In this document: positions 45,428 to 56,724 of the stretch, piece after piece
Numbering within the stretch: the stretch's first letter is position 1
Layout of the letters: each line of letters opens with the position of its first letter
Source: Gambelia wislizenii
Lineage: Eukaryota > Chordata > Lepidosauria > Squamata > Crotaphytidae
DNA: 64,000 nt
NCBI GenBank assembly: GCA_030847615.1
Contig: JAUMIR010000003.1
Coordinates: forward strand, 57,087,001-57,151,000
Reading direction: 5' to 3'
Translations under genes and position numbers: made by a program
Notes under the pieces: generated by a model
What the model saw: only the letters and a program-made list of their open reading frames with translations
What the model was told of the DNA's origin: nothing
Databases searched by the model: none

Positions 45428-45459
<32 letters not shown>
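45428..45459. repeat. ATT microsatellite
   Basis: About ten ATT units inside the LTR-like repeat; the copy at 57898 lacks it. Confidence 0.95.
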
Positions 45460-45627
45460 GGGAGATGGGACAATAGTCACCAGTCTTAAAGAGCAGAGAA
45501 GAGCTCAGATGAAAGTCTGAGAGTGGCACTGGAAGCTTCAATCTGGGCTGTGTGTGTGCTGACAGAGAGTGTGTCTGATCTCATCCACAGTGTTGTAGCT
45601 TGCTATTGTTTGGGACTAATATTTATA

Positions 45628-45956
45628 CAGTAGGACCCCCGTATCCATGGGAGATTGATTCCAGGCCCCAATGCAGATCATTAAATCTGTGGATAATAGT
45701 GAACGCCAGACTTCCCTTGCTGCCGCCACCAGAATACACCCTCCCCCTGTGGAGGATGGAGAAAGGAGGTGAGCTCACCTCATCCCTCCCTCCTCCATCC
45801 AACCCCCCGACAGCTCCGCTGTGCTGCCAGAACCCCCACAGAGAATGGAGGGTGGAGGTGAACTCTCCTCCCCTCCCTTCTCTGTCCACCCCCCATCACC
45901 ATCCACAGATAATTGAATCAGTGGATGGCAAATCAATGGCTACAGGGGTCCTACTG
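45628..45956. mobile_element. Tigger-like MITE with a degenerate two-unit core
   Basis: The ends CAGTAGGACCCC are perfect inverted repeats (17 of 19 when extended). TA flanks both sides (45626-45627, 45957-45958). A paralogous empty site exists: at 58233-58245 the same LTR-like text reads through with a single TA. Subterminal CATGGGAGATTGATTCC and ATTAAATCTGTGGATAATAG match TTGAATCAGTGGATGG on the other side. The core holds two similar GGAGG-rich units of about 75-80 bp, each with a GGTGAGCTCACC-like inner palindrome. Confidence 0.8.
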
Positions 45957-46259
45957 TACTGCTTTTCATGTCCTGAAGGGGTGTTTGGGCTTAGAACAAA
46001 GCTTAGATGGGTTTCCCACCATTTAGACAAAGGAAACCGAAACTGTGGTGATTGCTGTTAATGGCTGGGAGACAGGAACTGATTGGTTTATGACAACTTC
46101 ATATTGTCAGACTGGAAGGGGTGCCAAGGGATATTTCCTGTGAATAGGAGTTGTTTTGGTCACTTGTTTGTTTGTGATGTGTGACTTATTGTCCAGGGTG
46201 CCTAAGAGGGAATTAGCACATACCTCTTTAATGGAATTGTTTACTAGGGGTTTGCTTAA

Positions 46260-46480
46260 TCCTGTCTTGGGTTTGTTCTATGATCGTGAGTAAAATATGA
46301 CGGTAGAAAGCAAAAATATCACGTTCAAATATCCCAGCGGTACTGCAACAGTACCGCTGGGAAGGAGCATCGTACGAAACTGACGCCCTCTAGCGCTGCA
46401 GCGTTGCAACCTGGCGACGCTGCTTCCGTTATTTTTACATTGTCCGAAAAAGTCCTAAGACGGACTTGTGGTATATTTCA
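46260..46480. other. CpG-dense patch with two hairpins
   Basis: A perfect 13-bp stem (CCCAGCGGTACTG, loop CAA, inverse; 46333-46361) is followed by a CpG-rich stretch (AGCGCTGCAGCGTTGC). A second stem (AAGTCC-TAAGAC-GGACTT) lies near 46450-46467. The surroundings are AT-rich. It may be the 5' end of an unrecognised element. Confidence 0.6.
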
Positions 46481-48147
46481 AATGTACACATTTGTAGCCA
46501 TATACACTTTCATCAATAGGCTTGCAGATTATAAATTAAATAAATGTGATTTTTTAAAAAGTTTTAAAAATCTTGGTTAATGCTCAGTTCTCTTCCCATC
46601 TTGGGAGTTCCACTTCAGACTGTTTATTTTAAAAGGTTCTACCCCCGGGGCTTGGCTTAAAAAGGGGGCGGGGGAGATTTTAAAAAATGCATGTCTGCAC
46701 TCAGTGGCATTTGCTGTTTTCCATATTTTCATTGTGTAGTATGTCCCTTCTCCTGTTTCCAATTACTTATATACAACTTATTTTGAAATGTACAGATATG
46801 CCTCTTATGGCTTAATATCAGGTAAAAGACATTTACTGGTTAAATAAATGAGAGGTGTCATTTATTTATCCATATGAAAATTCTAATTGCATATTTTGTC
46901 TGCAATACAAATCTCTTAGTTACTAAGAAAAACACACACTTTCCTTCTAGGTCATAATATAAGGACACATCAAATATTCAGTGCTCTGGTAAGAAAGTCA
47001 TGTGTTGAAATATTTGCCATGAGTATGGAAATGTTTTCCAGATTGAACTCCAAGATCAGTCAAAACACTGTCAAGCCTGACAGAGTGAGAATATATGAAG
47101 TATTACATTTCCCACACTATAGTCTATTCCACTGTAACCACAACATAACATACTGCATTCAAAGTCTGTTTTTTAAGAATGTTTCTCCAGCTGCCAGAGA
47201 GACAAGTAAGAGAATGTAAAGATGAGCTGGTTGTACAGATGGACCAAATTCTCCAGTTTCAGAGACGATGGCAGATTAAAGCAGGAGTACTCAATATAAA
47301 TTTATCAAAATTCAGATGGAGAAGAATACAATATACAAAGGTATAGTGTCAGTGATGCCTTTTACTGTTAAAATAGTTTGTAGCAATGTGCTTTTAAAAG
47401 GCAGAAACCGTGATTTGCACATTCACACCTAAAGCACTATTTGCACTTTTTGTTCTCTGGAATTTGTCTAAGAAGCCTTCACTTTTGGGTTGCCTTAAGT
47501 ATGGTTTTGGGTTGCTAGAACGTTCAAAAAGATATAAGAGGATATCATAAGACAGCTTGCCTAGCAATAACACCCCATGTTAGTGTGATAACTATCTTTA
47601 AGAACTGGCCACACAATTAAGTATTCACCTCAACTATATTCATCCCATGAATTAATTTTTGTTACCGCATCATGCAAAAATGAATTTTTACCAATTTTGG
47701 ACAATAAGGTTGGAATGGTCTGACATAAAATGTAGATTATCTGGCATATGGGAAATTGACTTTATGGGGCTTTGGGAGTATCCCCCAATTATTTTTTCAG
47801 TGGATTTTCCACTAATTTTAGAGGATATGTTTTTTTCCCCATCCTTAGAGTAGTGTACCACATGATTTGAAAGAGATGAGTTCAAAAAAAATACTTCTTT
47901 TGATGTTTTTGACAACTATATAAATAAAATGAAGTTTCTGTCCATTTGTCTGTCTTTTTGATACTGCATTATGTGTAAGTGGCTGACAGATTTTCAAAAC
48001 AGCAAAAAATGGAGAGTATCAAATGAAGTCCAGAAAAAAAAAGTTAATAAAAGACCATCTTTCCTGCATATTGAGACATGTCTTCTTTTTCTTACATGGA
48101 CAAATTTTCCTCAAATGTTTGGAATGGTCTGACTTCACATATAGGGC
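46481..48147. other. No recognisable feature
   Basis: TTGGAATGGTCTGAC occurs twice (about 47710 and 48119), the second time just before LINE copy D. Nothing else stands out. Confidence 0.4.
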
Positions 48148-49473
48148 TTGTCCACCAAAGCCTTTGACACTGTAAGTAGAAAAGGTCTGTGGCAGATCCT
48201 GGAAAAACTAGGATGTCCCCCCAAATTCCTTAAAATGATTATCTTGCTACACGAGGGCCAGCGTGGTCAAGTCAGATATGGCGATGCTCTTTCAGAGCCC
48301 TTTCTAATAACTAATGGAGTGAAGCAAGGTTGTGTTCTTGCACCAACTTTATTTACAATCTTCTTTAGCACGATGCTCCAAAGGGCTATGGCAGAGCTTG
48401 AAGAAGACGACGGCATCTATATACGCTACCGTACTGATGGTAGCTTGTTTAACTTAAGCCGTCTGAGGGCTCACACTAAGACTCTAAACTATCTAGTCCG
48501 TGAGCTGCTCTTCGCCGATGATGCTGCCCTTGTTGCCCACACAGAAGCAGCTCTGCAGCGCCTAACGTCCTGCTTTGCAACAGCTGCAGAGCTGTTTGGG
48601 CTAGAAGTCAACCTGAAGAAAACAGAAGTTCTTTACCAGCCTGCACCACAGGACGAACACCACCATCCCCACATTGCCGTCGGCAAATCAGTGCTCAAGT
48701 CCGTTCAGCAGTTCACCTACCTGGGAAGCATCATCTCCTCAGATGCCAAGATTGACAAAGAGATCGATCACAGATTAGCAAAGGCATATAGTGCATTTGG
48801 AAGACTTCACAAAAGAGTCTGGAGCAATAAACACCTGAGGCAAAGCACAAAAATCAGTGTGTATAGAGCCATCGTACTGTCTATCCTCCTTTATGGATCT
48901 GAAACATGGGTTACCTATCGCCACCACCTACGACTCCTCGAGCGCTTTCATCAGCGCTGTCTACGCACAATCCTAAATATACACTGGACTGACTATGTGA
49001 CGAATGTTGCTGTCCTTGTACAAGCAGGGATCACCAGCATTGAGGCCATGATATTGAGAACACAGCTGCGCTGGGCAGGGCACGTTTCTAGGATGGAGGA
49101 CCATCGCCTCCCAAAAATACTACTCTACGGTGAACTCGCCACGGGTCAGCGTGGGAGGGGCGCTCCAAAAAAGCGATACAAGGACTCCCTGAAACAACAT
49201 CTCAGGCTTGGCCAGATTGATCACCAACGGTGGTCTGCCCTGGCCTCACATCGGGAGGCATGGAGACGCACTATCCACAATGCTGCAGCCTTATTTGAGA
49301 ACTCACGACGAACAAGTCTTGAAGAGAAACGACAACGCAGAAAGAATCACAACCCAAAAACATCACCCAAGGAGACCTTCTGCTGCACTTTTTGCAACCG
49401 GACTTGTTTATCTCGGATTGGCCTTTTTAGTCATCAGCGCGCTTGCAGAAGGCGCGGGATGAGTCCTTCCTGA
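48148..49473 (+). CDS. Open reverse transcriptase fragment of LINE copy D
   Basis: An uninterrupted frame of about 440 codons reaches the natural stop (TGA, 49471-49473). There is no ATG at its beginning; the frame runs in from the flank. It covers the end of RT motif A (TKAFDTVSRKGLW, missing the first catalytic Asp), motif B (NGVKQGCVLAP), motif C with the intact catalytic pair (LLFADDAALVAH), VNLKKTEVL, FTYLGSIISSD, SILLYGSETW and WAGHVSRM. The C-terminal Cys/His finger is CTFCNRTCLSRIGLFSHQRA followed by C. It lacks the endonuclease and RT motifs before A, so it cannot act alone. It is the best local guide to the undamaged C-terminal sequence. Confidence 0.85.
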   Translation: MSTKAFDTVSRKGLWQILEKLGCPPKFLKMIILLHEGQRGQVRYGDALSEPFLITNGVKQGCVLAPTLFTIFFSTMLQRAMAELEEDDGIYIRYRTDGSLFNLSRLRAHTKTLNYLVRELLFADDAALVAHTEAALQRLTSCFATAAELFGLEVNLKKTEVLYQPAPQDEHHHPHIAVGKSVLKSVQQFTYLGSIISSDAKIDKEIDHRLAKAYSAFGRLHKRVWSNKHLRQSTKISVYRAIVLSILLYGSETWVTYRHHLRLLERFHQRCLRTILNIHWTDYVTNVAVLVQAGITSIEAMILRTQLRWAGHVSRMEDHRLPKILLYGELATGQRGRGAPKKRYKDSLKQHLRLGQIDHQRWSALASHREAWRRTIHNAAALFENSRRTSLEEKRQRRKNHNPKTSPKETFCCTFCNRTCLSRIGLFSHQRACRRRGMSPS

Positions 49474-49503
49474 ATCTTCGTTTGCGAAGAAAAGCCAGAG
49501 AGA
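48152..49503 (+). mobile_element. LINE copy D: 5'-truncated but well preserved
   Basis: The homology to copy B begins at CACCAAAGCCTTTGACAC (RT motif A) and runs unbroken to the 3' hairpin and AAAAGCCAGAGAGAGA. It differs from copy B by only scattered substitutions. A clear target duplication was not found. Confidence 0.88.
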
Positions 49504-50809
49504 GACACTGGCAGGAACCCCTAAACCCCCCTTGTAGCTGTGTGGATGTTTTTGAACTGCAACGACCCTGTAAATGCCACACTCAATGGGGCTTGTCTGA
49601 TGGGAGATCGGAGTAACCCCCACACTGTAATCATAGGCAAACTCACATGAGTATAAAAGAGTGGTCCTACACTTATCATGTGCCCTATATATCACATTAT
49701 TTCTGGCTACAAGGCCAAGGCTGCTCCAAGGGCTCTCTCCATTCACTCGTACATGTGAATATACATTGTCCCAGACTACTGTATGACTTGATAAGCAGAG
49801 ATATACTTATACAAAGATGCACAGAATTGAAAAATAAAAAATAATTAAAAAGTGCCTGCACGCTGGCAGATCAGAGTCCCATCCACCAGAAGCCCTGCCC
49901 TCGGCTTTGCACAAAAGCTAGTCAGTGGCTGCCACACAGCCAATAATACAGGTTTTCCCCTGAAATGCAGAGCAAACTGTGAATCTTTTAGACCTGGATT
50001 TTCCTGGACACCTCCCCACCTCCCCAATGAAGCTGTGTTGCTAGAATCACCATGGATGCCGTGTGACAACTGTGCAGTGAACATGAGTTGAATACTGGGT
50101 TTGTTTTGCCAGTGCAGACAAGCCCATAGACTAGGTGGTATATACAGAATTCAAGAACAGGAGCTGGAGAATCCCCATTGGTTTTTATACTTATGCATAA
50201 TATTGTGTTTGGTGACCTATCAGAAAAGGTATGCTCTTTCAAGGGCAACTGAGATTGATGTGCAACATGAGGAATGTTTGAGTGCCCAAAGAAATAGACA
50301 GTCATCCTTCAGAGCACTGGAAATAGGATGAACATTAACAATAGTTAATGGTTCTCCAGAACAACTGAGTACTACATCTGCTTTATATAGGCATTATGTC
50401 ACTCCCTATGATATGTTTATCTTTGGTTAGATATATTTGCCGAGATGCTATGTTGCTGCAGTATAGCATAAATAACCAGCAGCATTGTGCTTGTATTCCC
50501 TATACTGGATACCACTGTAGTACAATATATGAGGATCCCTGCTTAATGTGCATGGCTGACAACCCACTGTGCAACTACAGCGAGCAATGTGAAGTGTATT
50601 ACAGTAGTATGTATTCTGCATTGGGCCTCTCCACCCTTTTTCAGTGGGGCCTCAGGCCCCATTGCAGAATGAGCAGAAGCCTATGGCAGATTGCACACAT
50701 CCTCCCTGATGTGCATCAGTATATGTTCCACCTGTAGACCTTTGTTCTATCCCCATCAGCTGGATATGGCTGTTGCACAATGTTTAATAAAAACACTCCA
50801 CATGTGTAA
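49504..50809. other. No recognisable feature
   Basis: Several short frames on both strands have no family signature. No repeat ends are seen. Confidence 0.4.
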
Positions 50810-51990
50810 CCTGGTGGGGTGAGTCTCATGATTGGAATGTAGTAATAGAGGGGTATAACCTATTTCAGAGAAATAGACCAAACAGGAAGGGGAGTGGAGT
50901 AGCATTATACATTAAGGATGTGTACATCTGTGAAGAGATCCAAGACTTAAATCCTGGGAGCCAGGTTGAGAGCATCTGGGTAAAAATCAAGGGGGAGAGA
51001 AACAGCAGGGATGTCATTGTGGGGGTCTACTACAGACCTCCAAGCCAAACTGAGGACTGTCCTGGGCCCAGTGCTATTCATCATCTTTATCAATGACTTG
51101 GATGAGGAAATGCTTATCAGGTTTGCAGATGACACCAAATTAGGAGGGGTAGCTAATACTCCAGAGATCAGAATCAAAATGACCTTAACAGATTAGAAAG
51201 CTGGACCAAAACTAATAGAATGAATTTCAACAGGGAGAAATATAGGATATTACACCTTGTCAGTAAAAATGAAATGCAGAGATATAGGATGGGTGACACC
51301 TGGCTTGATGGCAATACACCTGGCTTGATGGCGAAAAGGATCTAGGAATCTTAGTGGACCATGAGCTGAACATGAGTCAGCAGAGTGATGCAGCAGTTTA
51401 AAAAGTCAATGTCATTCTAGGCTGCATCAATAGGAATCTAGGTTGAGGAAAGTAATAGTGCCACTTTATTCTGCTTTTCAGACCTCACCTGGAATATTGT
51501 GTCCAGTTCTGGGCACTACAGTTTCAGAAGGGTGTTGACAAGCTGGAACGTCTCCAGAGGAGGTGACCAAAATGGGGGGAGGGGGGTCTGGAAGCCATGC
51601 CCTATGAGGAGTGGCTTAGAGAGCTGGGTATGTTTAGTCTGGAGAAGGCATAATAGCCATGCTTAAATATTTGAAGGGATGTTATACTAAGGATGGAGCA
51701 AGCTTGTTTTCTGTAGCTCCAGAGACTAGGACAGTAGGACATGGAGCAATGGACTCAAACTACAGGAAAAAAGATTCCACCTAAAAATCAGGAAGAACAT
51801 CCTGACAGTAAGAGCTGTTTGACAGTGGAATGAACTGTCTTGGAGTGTTGTGGAGTCTCCTTCTTTGGAGGTTGTTAAACAGAGGCTGGATGGCCATCTG
51901 TTGGGAGTGCTTTGCTTATTTATTCCTGCATGGCAGGGGGTTGGACTGGATGGCCCTTGTGGTGTCTTCCAGCTCTATGATTCTGTGTAA
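50810..51990 (+). pseudogene. CR1 LINE with large internal deletion
   Basis: The first 250 bp encode the CR1 endonuclease (YNLFQRNRPNRKGSGVALYI, SIWVKIKGER, VIVGVYYRPPSQ). At about 51059 the text jumps to the end of the RT (CCTGGGCCCAGTGCTATTC, then FINDLDEEMLIRFADDTKLGG). A frameshifted C-terminus and the CR1 3' end follow (GGCAGGGGGTTGGACTGG, TCTATGATTCTGTG, to 51990). A short duplication of ACACCTGGCTTGATGG lies at 51296-51331. Confidence 0.85.
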
Positions 51991-53203
51991 CACAATTTAC
52001 ACCCAATGCTGGCCATTGTTTCTGTTGATTAGCTGTAAGAATATTGTATATTATACATATTTTAATATACAAAACAACTACAACAACAATTTAGGGAGGA
52101 GGAGGAGGAGGGTGCGACAGCATCCTAAAGCACACCATAATTTGTATAAGCACATATCTATGGGTTACACAGAAACAGTGCACTGTAGTAATCTGTCAGT
52201 ATTAAGATCAAATCTGTTCTCTGACTGGAGACTTGATACAGTTATATCTTTCCTCTCCTTTAACAGCTACATTTCACTAATGATGATACTATGAGGATTA
52301 CAAATCTGTTTTCAATGAAAAGTGAAAGTAACCACTGAAAGGTTCTGCAGAAAACAGGGCCTAGATATGTGTGTGTATAAATCCATTTGTTATATTTGGA
52401 CAGATTTTTTTTAAAAAACTAAGAAAAGTGACTAAATAAATAAACAAACCAGAGACTACAAGTGTGTAACCCAAAGAAAGTAAATATTGGCTTCCAGAAC
52501 TAATGTCTTCAAGCTCCTGAGTGCTGTCAATTTTATTCTAGGAACTACCAGGTACAGAATCACAAGTGCCAAAACTTATTTAAGCATCAGTTGAGTTTGG
52601 CTGTAGAAATGCAAGCTACTTATTAATATTTTATATGCTAATATATATTTCTGAACCATTTTAATAAGTTAAGAGACTCTCTGTTATGCCCCCTTGAATA
52701 ATTTAGTTCATTGTTCATTGGTGGCTACATACTGGAAAAATAAATAAAAACAAAATATGGGGCAAGTCGAACATATTTTTATATAACCATTTAACAAGAT
52801 ATTAAGCTATTTAAATTCTAATAATATGCGAGTTGCAGTTTCCATAGTATGTCCACTGGATTTATAATAAATAAGAACATACTTGTGCATGGAACAAAAA
52901 TACTGCTGCAATCTAGACTCACATATTAGTTTGCTTAACTTTTACAAATGAATTGGTGGAACAATGGCCCCTTTATTCATTAGTGAAACCTTCCATTTAC
53001 TGGGATACTGAATTATTGATAGAAATGTGTTGGTAATTTACTGTTAACAAGCTATAGGTCTCAATAGAGCACAGCTACTGCACAAAGTTTCATTCATTAA
53101 GTTGGCATTGGGATGTCCAGACTGTCTTGACTAAAGCTGCAATCCTGAACACACTTCTAAGGAGGAAATCTACTATAGTACTACTATTTCTGTTCAAACA
53201 GAA
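51991..53203. other. No recognisable feature
   Basis: AT-rich. A GGA-rich run near 52096-52113 is the only notable item. Confidence 0.4.
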
Positions 53204-53334
53204 TTCAAAGACATAGCCATGTTAGTCTGGAATATCAGTAAGCAAGGGGATCTTAAAGTACTTTTGAGACTAAATGAGAGAAAGAAATTGTAACATAAGT
53301 TATCATAGATTTGGTCTACTTTCTTGGATGCATG
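53204..53334. mobile_element. Short interspersed repeat, uninterrupted copy
   Basis: TTCAAAGACATAGCCATG...TTTTGAGACTAAATGAGAGA...GATTTGGTCTACTTTCTTGG is the empty-site version of the repeat at 13243-14245, without the MITE. Confidence 0.75.
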
Positions 53335-53990
53335 AGGGTCATCCACTAAAGCAACCATAATGGTGTCAACATATGCCTTATTTACAACCTGTCTGGATTG
53401 CTGTAATGTGCTTTGTGGGGCTGCCTTTGAAGAGTGATTAGAAACTCAATCTGGTCCAAACAGCTGCAACCAAATTGTTAACCTGGATTGGCTATAGGGA
53501 ACACACAACTCCATTCCTGCAACAGCTCCACTTTTGAGAACCTGCCTGAATTTTGAGATCTTCTAGGGAGGCCCAGTTTTGAGATCTGGCGAGGTCCTTC
53601 TTCCTGTCCTCACTCCAGCTATATCTGGTAGGAACATGGAAGAGGTCTTCGCAGTTGCTACTTCAAGGCTCTGTAACTCCTTTCTTAGAGAATGTAGACT
53701 GGCACACCCCTTACTATCCTTCTGTATGCAAGTGAAGACTTCTTTGTTTCAGCAGGCCTTTGAGGGCTGATTGCTCAGGGAGAAAGACTGTGTCATAATT
53801 TGCCATGTTGTTTATATTAGTCATCTTTTTAATGGTTATGCCCTTAACTGTTTTTAGTTTTGGTGATTGTGTGTGTGTATATAATTTTTGTAAGATGCAA
53901 GTCTTTTAGCAGTGTCTTTTAAAATTTTTGTAAGCCATCTTCAGTTCCAGACTGGGGGGAAATGTGGGATCATCATCATCATCATCATCC
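53335..53990 (+). mobile_element. L2-like LINE 3' end
   Basis: Degenerate RT C-terminal text (CTGGATTGCTGTAATGTGC, CAGCTGCAACCAAATTG) is followed by GTAAGCCATCTTCAGTTCC...GGGAAATGTGGGATCATC and an ATC microsatellite (53973-53990), a 3' tail that has become a repeat. Confidence 0.6.
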
Positions 53991-56206
53991 GGAAGCTGGA
54001 TGACAGCATAAAGAGAGCAACAGAGGGAAAAAGTGTGATGAAGTGAAATAGGAAAGGCAGAAAAAACATGTTACAATAGTGAGGACAAATATGATCTTAG
54101 GTTTCATAGAAAAAGACTAAGAGCTTAGAGAGATTAAGATCAAAGTAACAAGAGTTAGCAGTTTCCCAAACAAAAGGATGAAAAGAGGGATTAATTCATA
54201 ATGACTTGTGATAATGGGAGAAAAGTTCTTTTCTCTGAAAAGTTTTGGCTGTGAAGTCTAGAATTCTGCTTTGCTAGAACTATAGTTAGGATATATCACT
54301 CACAGTCCTTGAACATATACCCTCGACATGGGGGTGGGTGGGAATATATGCCATAAGACACAGTGCTCATATGAGACAAATCATGCTCTCAGAAGTCTTA
54401 TAGAAGCAGAACTTGACTCCTAAATAAGGTGGATGTTTTATATAAAAGAAGAAAACCCCAGTCTCAATTGGCTACAAGGTGACTGGAAGACATCCATCTT
54501 GAATTAAAGGTAAAAAGACATGCTTTTTTGTAGCTACCAGTGTGGTGAATTTAGCAGCAGCAAGAGGAGGGTATGATTCCTAGAATGTACAGGAGGTTGA
54601 ATTCCAATTAAGTCCCCCAATATGGACAACATATGAAGGAAGGAAGCACTACTCCTTCCCAACTTCTACTGTCTTAGGATGTGATTGGCAGGGCTCTGGA
54701 TATGTCACATGCTCTGATCTCAGAGCATTCCGACCCTGTCGGTAGTATTGCCCTGAATGACTTTGAATGAATGACTTTGAAAAGTATCTTGCGTACATGA
54801 TACTTATCAGAGACCTGGTACAACTTGAAGAAAGTACTAGGTAGAATGCTTGACTTTTTCATGTAAAGCAGAGGAAAGACCATCTGAAGCCCATGAAAGT
54901 GACTAAGTTGATCTAGATAGGGCATCTCTGGCAAATAGGTTAAATCTAACCCACTACTCAATTTCATTTAGCCCATGGTCAGATGTTTTAAAATACCCCC
55001 TTTTGGATTCTTCAGTGACAGGCTATAACCTCCTTTCCTTTATATGGTACAGCTTGTACTGACTTCACTCATTCTTTCTTCTACAATACTCTTTTTAGCT
55101 ATTGGTTTTGTTGTGTTTGGGTTTTATTTTAAACCACTTTGAGGGTTTTTTTTTGTCTAAAATTAAGAGTGGTATGGAAGCCATCAACATTGGCTATTAT
55201 GTCTAAGGCTGATGGGAGTTGCAGTACAGTAATACTATAGAAGACTACATGCTCCCCTTCCCTGAATTAAATAATTTGTTAATGGATGAAGGAAAGCAAA
55301 TAAAACTAAAAATCTGTGAGTTGTCTATGGACTTGCAGTAGGATAAGGTATTAAAAAAAAAAAAAGAACAGAGAAGGGGGTATGCGTTACCTAAGCTGTC
55401 AAGCACAGGAAAGGTTTTGTGTATCTGAACGAGAGGTGACAGACTTATTTTTGTACTGCTTTACTGTGTAAACTCTGAATGAATTTAACATGATGGCCCC
55501 TATAATGCCTGCAGTGAGCCCTTTCCCTTATGTCAAGAAATGTTTTAAATCAAGCTAAGTGCAAACCGTAGAGAGGCCTTCAGAGTTCCTTACAGTGTAA
55601 GTAGGTTTGTATAGTAACAATCAAGTGCTAAAGGGGAATGTTTGAGAATTTCTTCCTTCAAGGAATAACTTGTTTTCTTTGCAAGCACATAAGTTCAAAA
55701 TATAGAAAAACTTGCTGAATCTGCCCTAAGATATAGGTTTGATGCCGCTTTAAAAAAAGTTTTTCCTAAAAACCAGTTAATGACTACCTGTTGTAATTTC
55801 GGCTTGTCAAGGTACCTTGTTTATTTGTAAATTTCTTTGGTTATTTATTTGTTTTTAGTGTTTTAGAGTGAAGTCGTGTCTTATCACAAGAACAGCTGAA
55901 ATCTCGCTCATGCAAAATTGCGGAAGGAAGAGAATTTTTTCCTGAAAGGTGCATGTGCCAGCCAGCAGGAGGCATTAATACTCTGTCATTAGAATGCAAT
56001 GCAAAGACAAGTGTTACTACAGCACAAGCTGAAATCCCGTTCTTAAACTGCTAGTGGTGGTCATGCAATAATTCCATGGTGGTACTATTGCATGATTATG
56101 GCAATGTGCAATAATTACTGTAATCATGTCACTATGTTTCTTCTTCCCTCAATCGTGGAATTACAGTGTTTTTAGACACTAGTCTGATAAAGTTGAAAGA
56201 ATAATA
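53991..56206. other. No firm feature
   Basis: TTTTAAACCACTTTGAGGG...AGAGTGGTATGG (55126-55180) may be a LINE 3' end, and GGCTGATGGGAGTTGCAG (about 55208) a MITE remnant. There is no gene. Confidence 0.35.
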
Positions 56207-56212
56207 GTGCAA

Positions 56213-56216
<4 letters not shown>

Positions 56217-56244
<28 letters not shown>
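56217..56244. repeat. TG microsatellite grown from the SINE tail
   Basis: About thirteen TG units between the target duplication and the SINE body. Confidence 0.9.
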
Positions 56245-56245
<1 letters not shown>

Positions 56246-56463
56246 GTGTGTTTTCAAGTCTTTCTGACTTATGGCAACTCTATTATGGGGTTTTCTTGGC
56301 AAGATTTGTTCAGCAGGGGTTTGCCCTTCCCATCCTCTGAGGCTGAGACAGCGTGACTTGTCCAAGGTCACCCAGCAAGTTTCCATGGCTGAGAAGGGAT
56401 TTGAACCCTGATCTCTAGAGTTGTAGTCCAACACTAAAACCACTATACCATGCTGGTTCTCTG
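56217..56463 (-). mobile_element. tRNA-derived SINE with perfect 10-bp target duplication
   Basis: GTGCAAGATT flanks both sides (56207-56216 and 56464-56473). Read on the minus strand it begins CCAGAGAACCAGCATGG, with box A (TGGTATAGTGG) and box B (GGTTCAAATCC), then the same body as at 38705. It ends in an ACACAACAC tail that has grown into a (CA)n microsatellite directly next to the left duplication. Confidence 0.92.
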
Positions 56464-56668
56464 GTGCAAGATTATCATACTTCAATAATGAAAAGAAAGT
56501 AAAGTAAACCTGAACAGGTCACCTGTCTGCAGTAACCCAACAGGGCAGCCTGCAATAGCTGCAGGAGGTAATAAAAAGCAGCAAAACCAATACAAAGTTA
56601 AGAATTCTTCCTGAAAACTATGAGAAATTTTCAGAAAATAATGCAAGTGTAATTCCATTAAATCCATG

Positions 56669-56724
56669 CTATCTATCTATCTATCATCTATCTATCTATC
56701 TATCCATCCGTCTATCTATCTATG
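56669..56724. repeat. TATC microsatellite
   Basis: About thirteen TATC-type units with a few interruptions. Confidence 0.95.

Larger units (their letters stand above)
45190..46245 (-). mobile_element. LTR-like repeat split by a Tigger-like MITE
   Basis: The two parts, 45190-45627 and 45957-46245, align with the continuous copy at 57898-58495 (CTGCAGAGAACT, AACCACACAAGGCTAT, GAGAGTGGCACTGGAAG, ATGGGTTTCCCACCA, TTAATGGCTGGGAGACAG, GAATTAGCACATACCTC). On the minus strand the order TATAAATAT box then TTTATT/AATAAA-like end suits an LTR. An ATT microsatellite lies at 45428-45459. Confidence 0.55.

Noticed and set aside
48148..49473. Functional host gene derived from a reverse transcriptase
   Set aside because: No ATG or upstream exon signal. 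The 5' truncation, terminal hairpin and tail are those of an ordinary LINE insertion.
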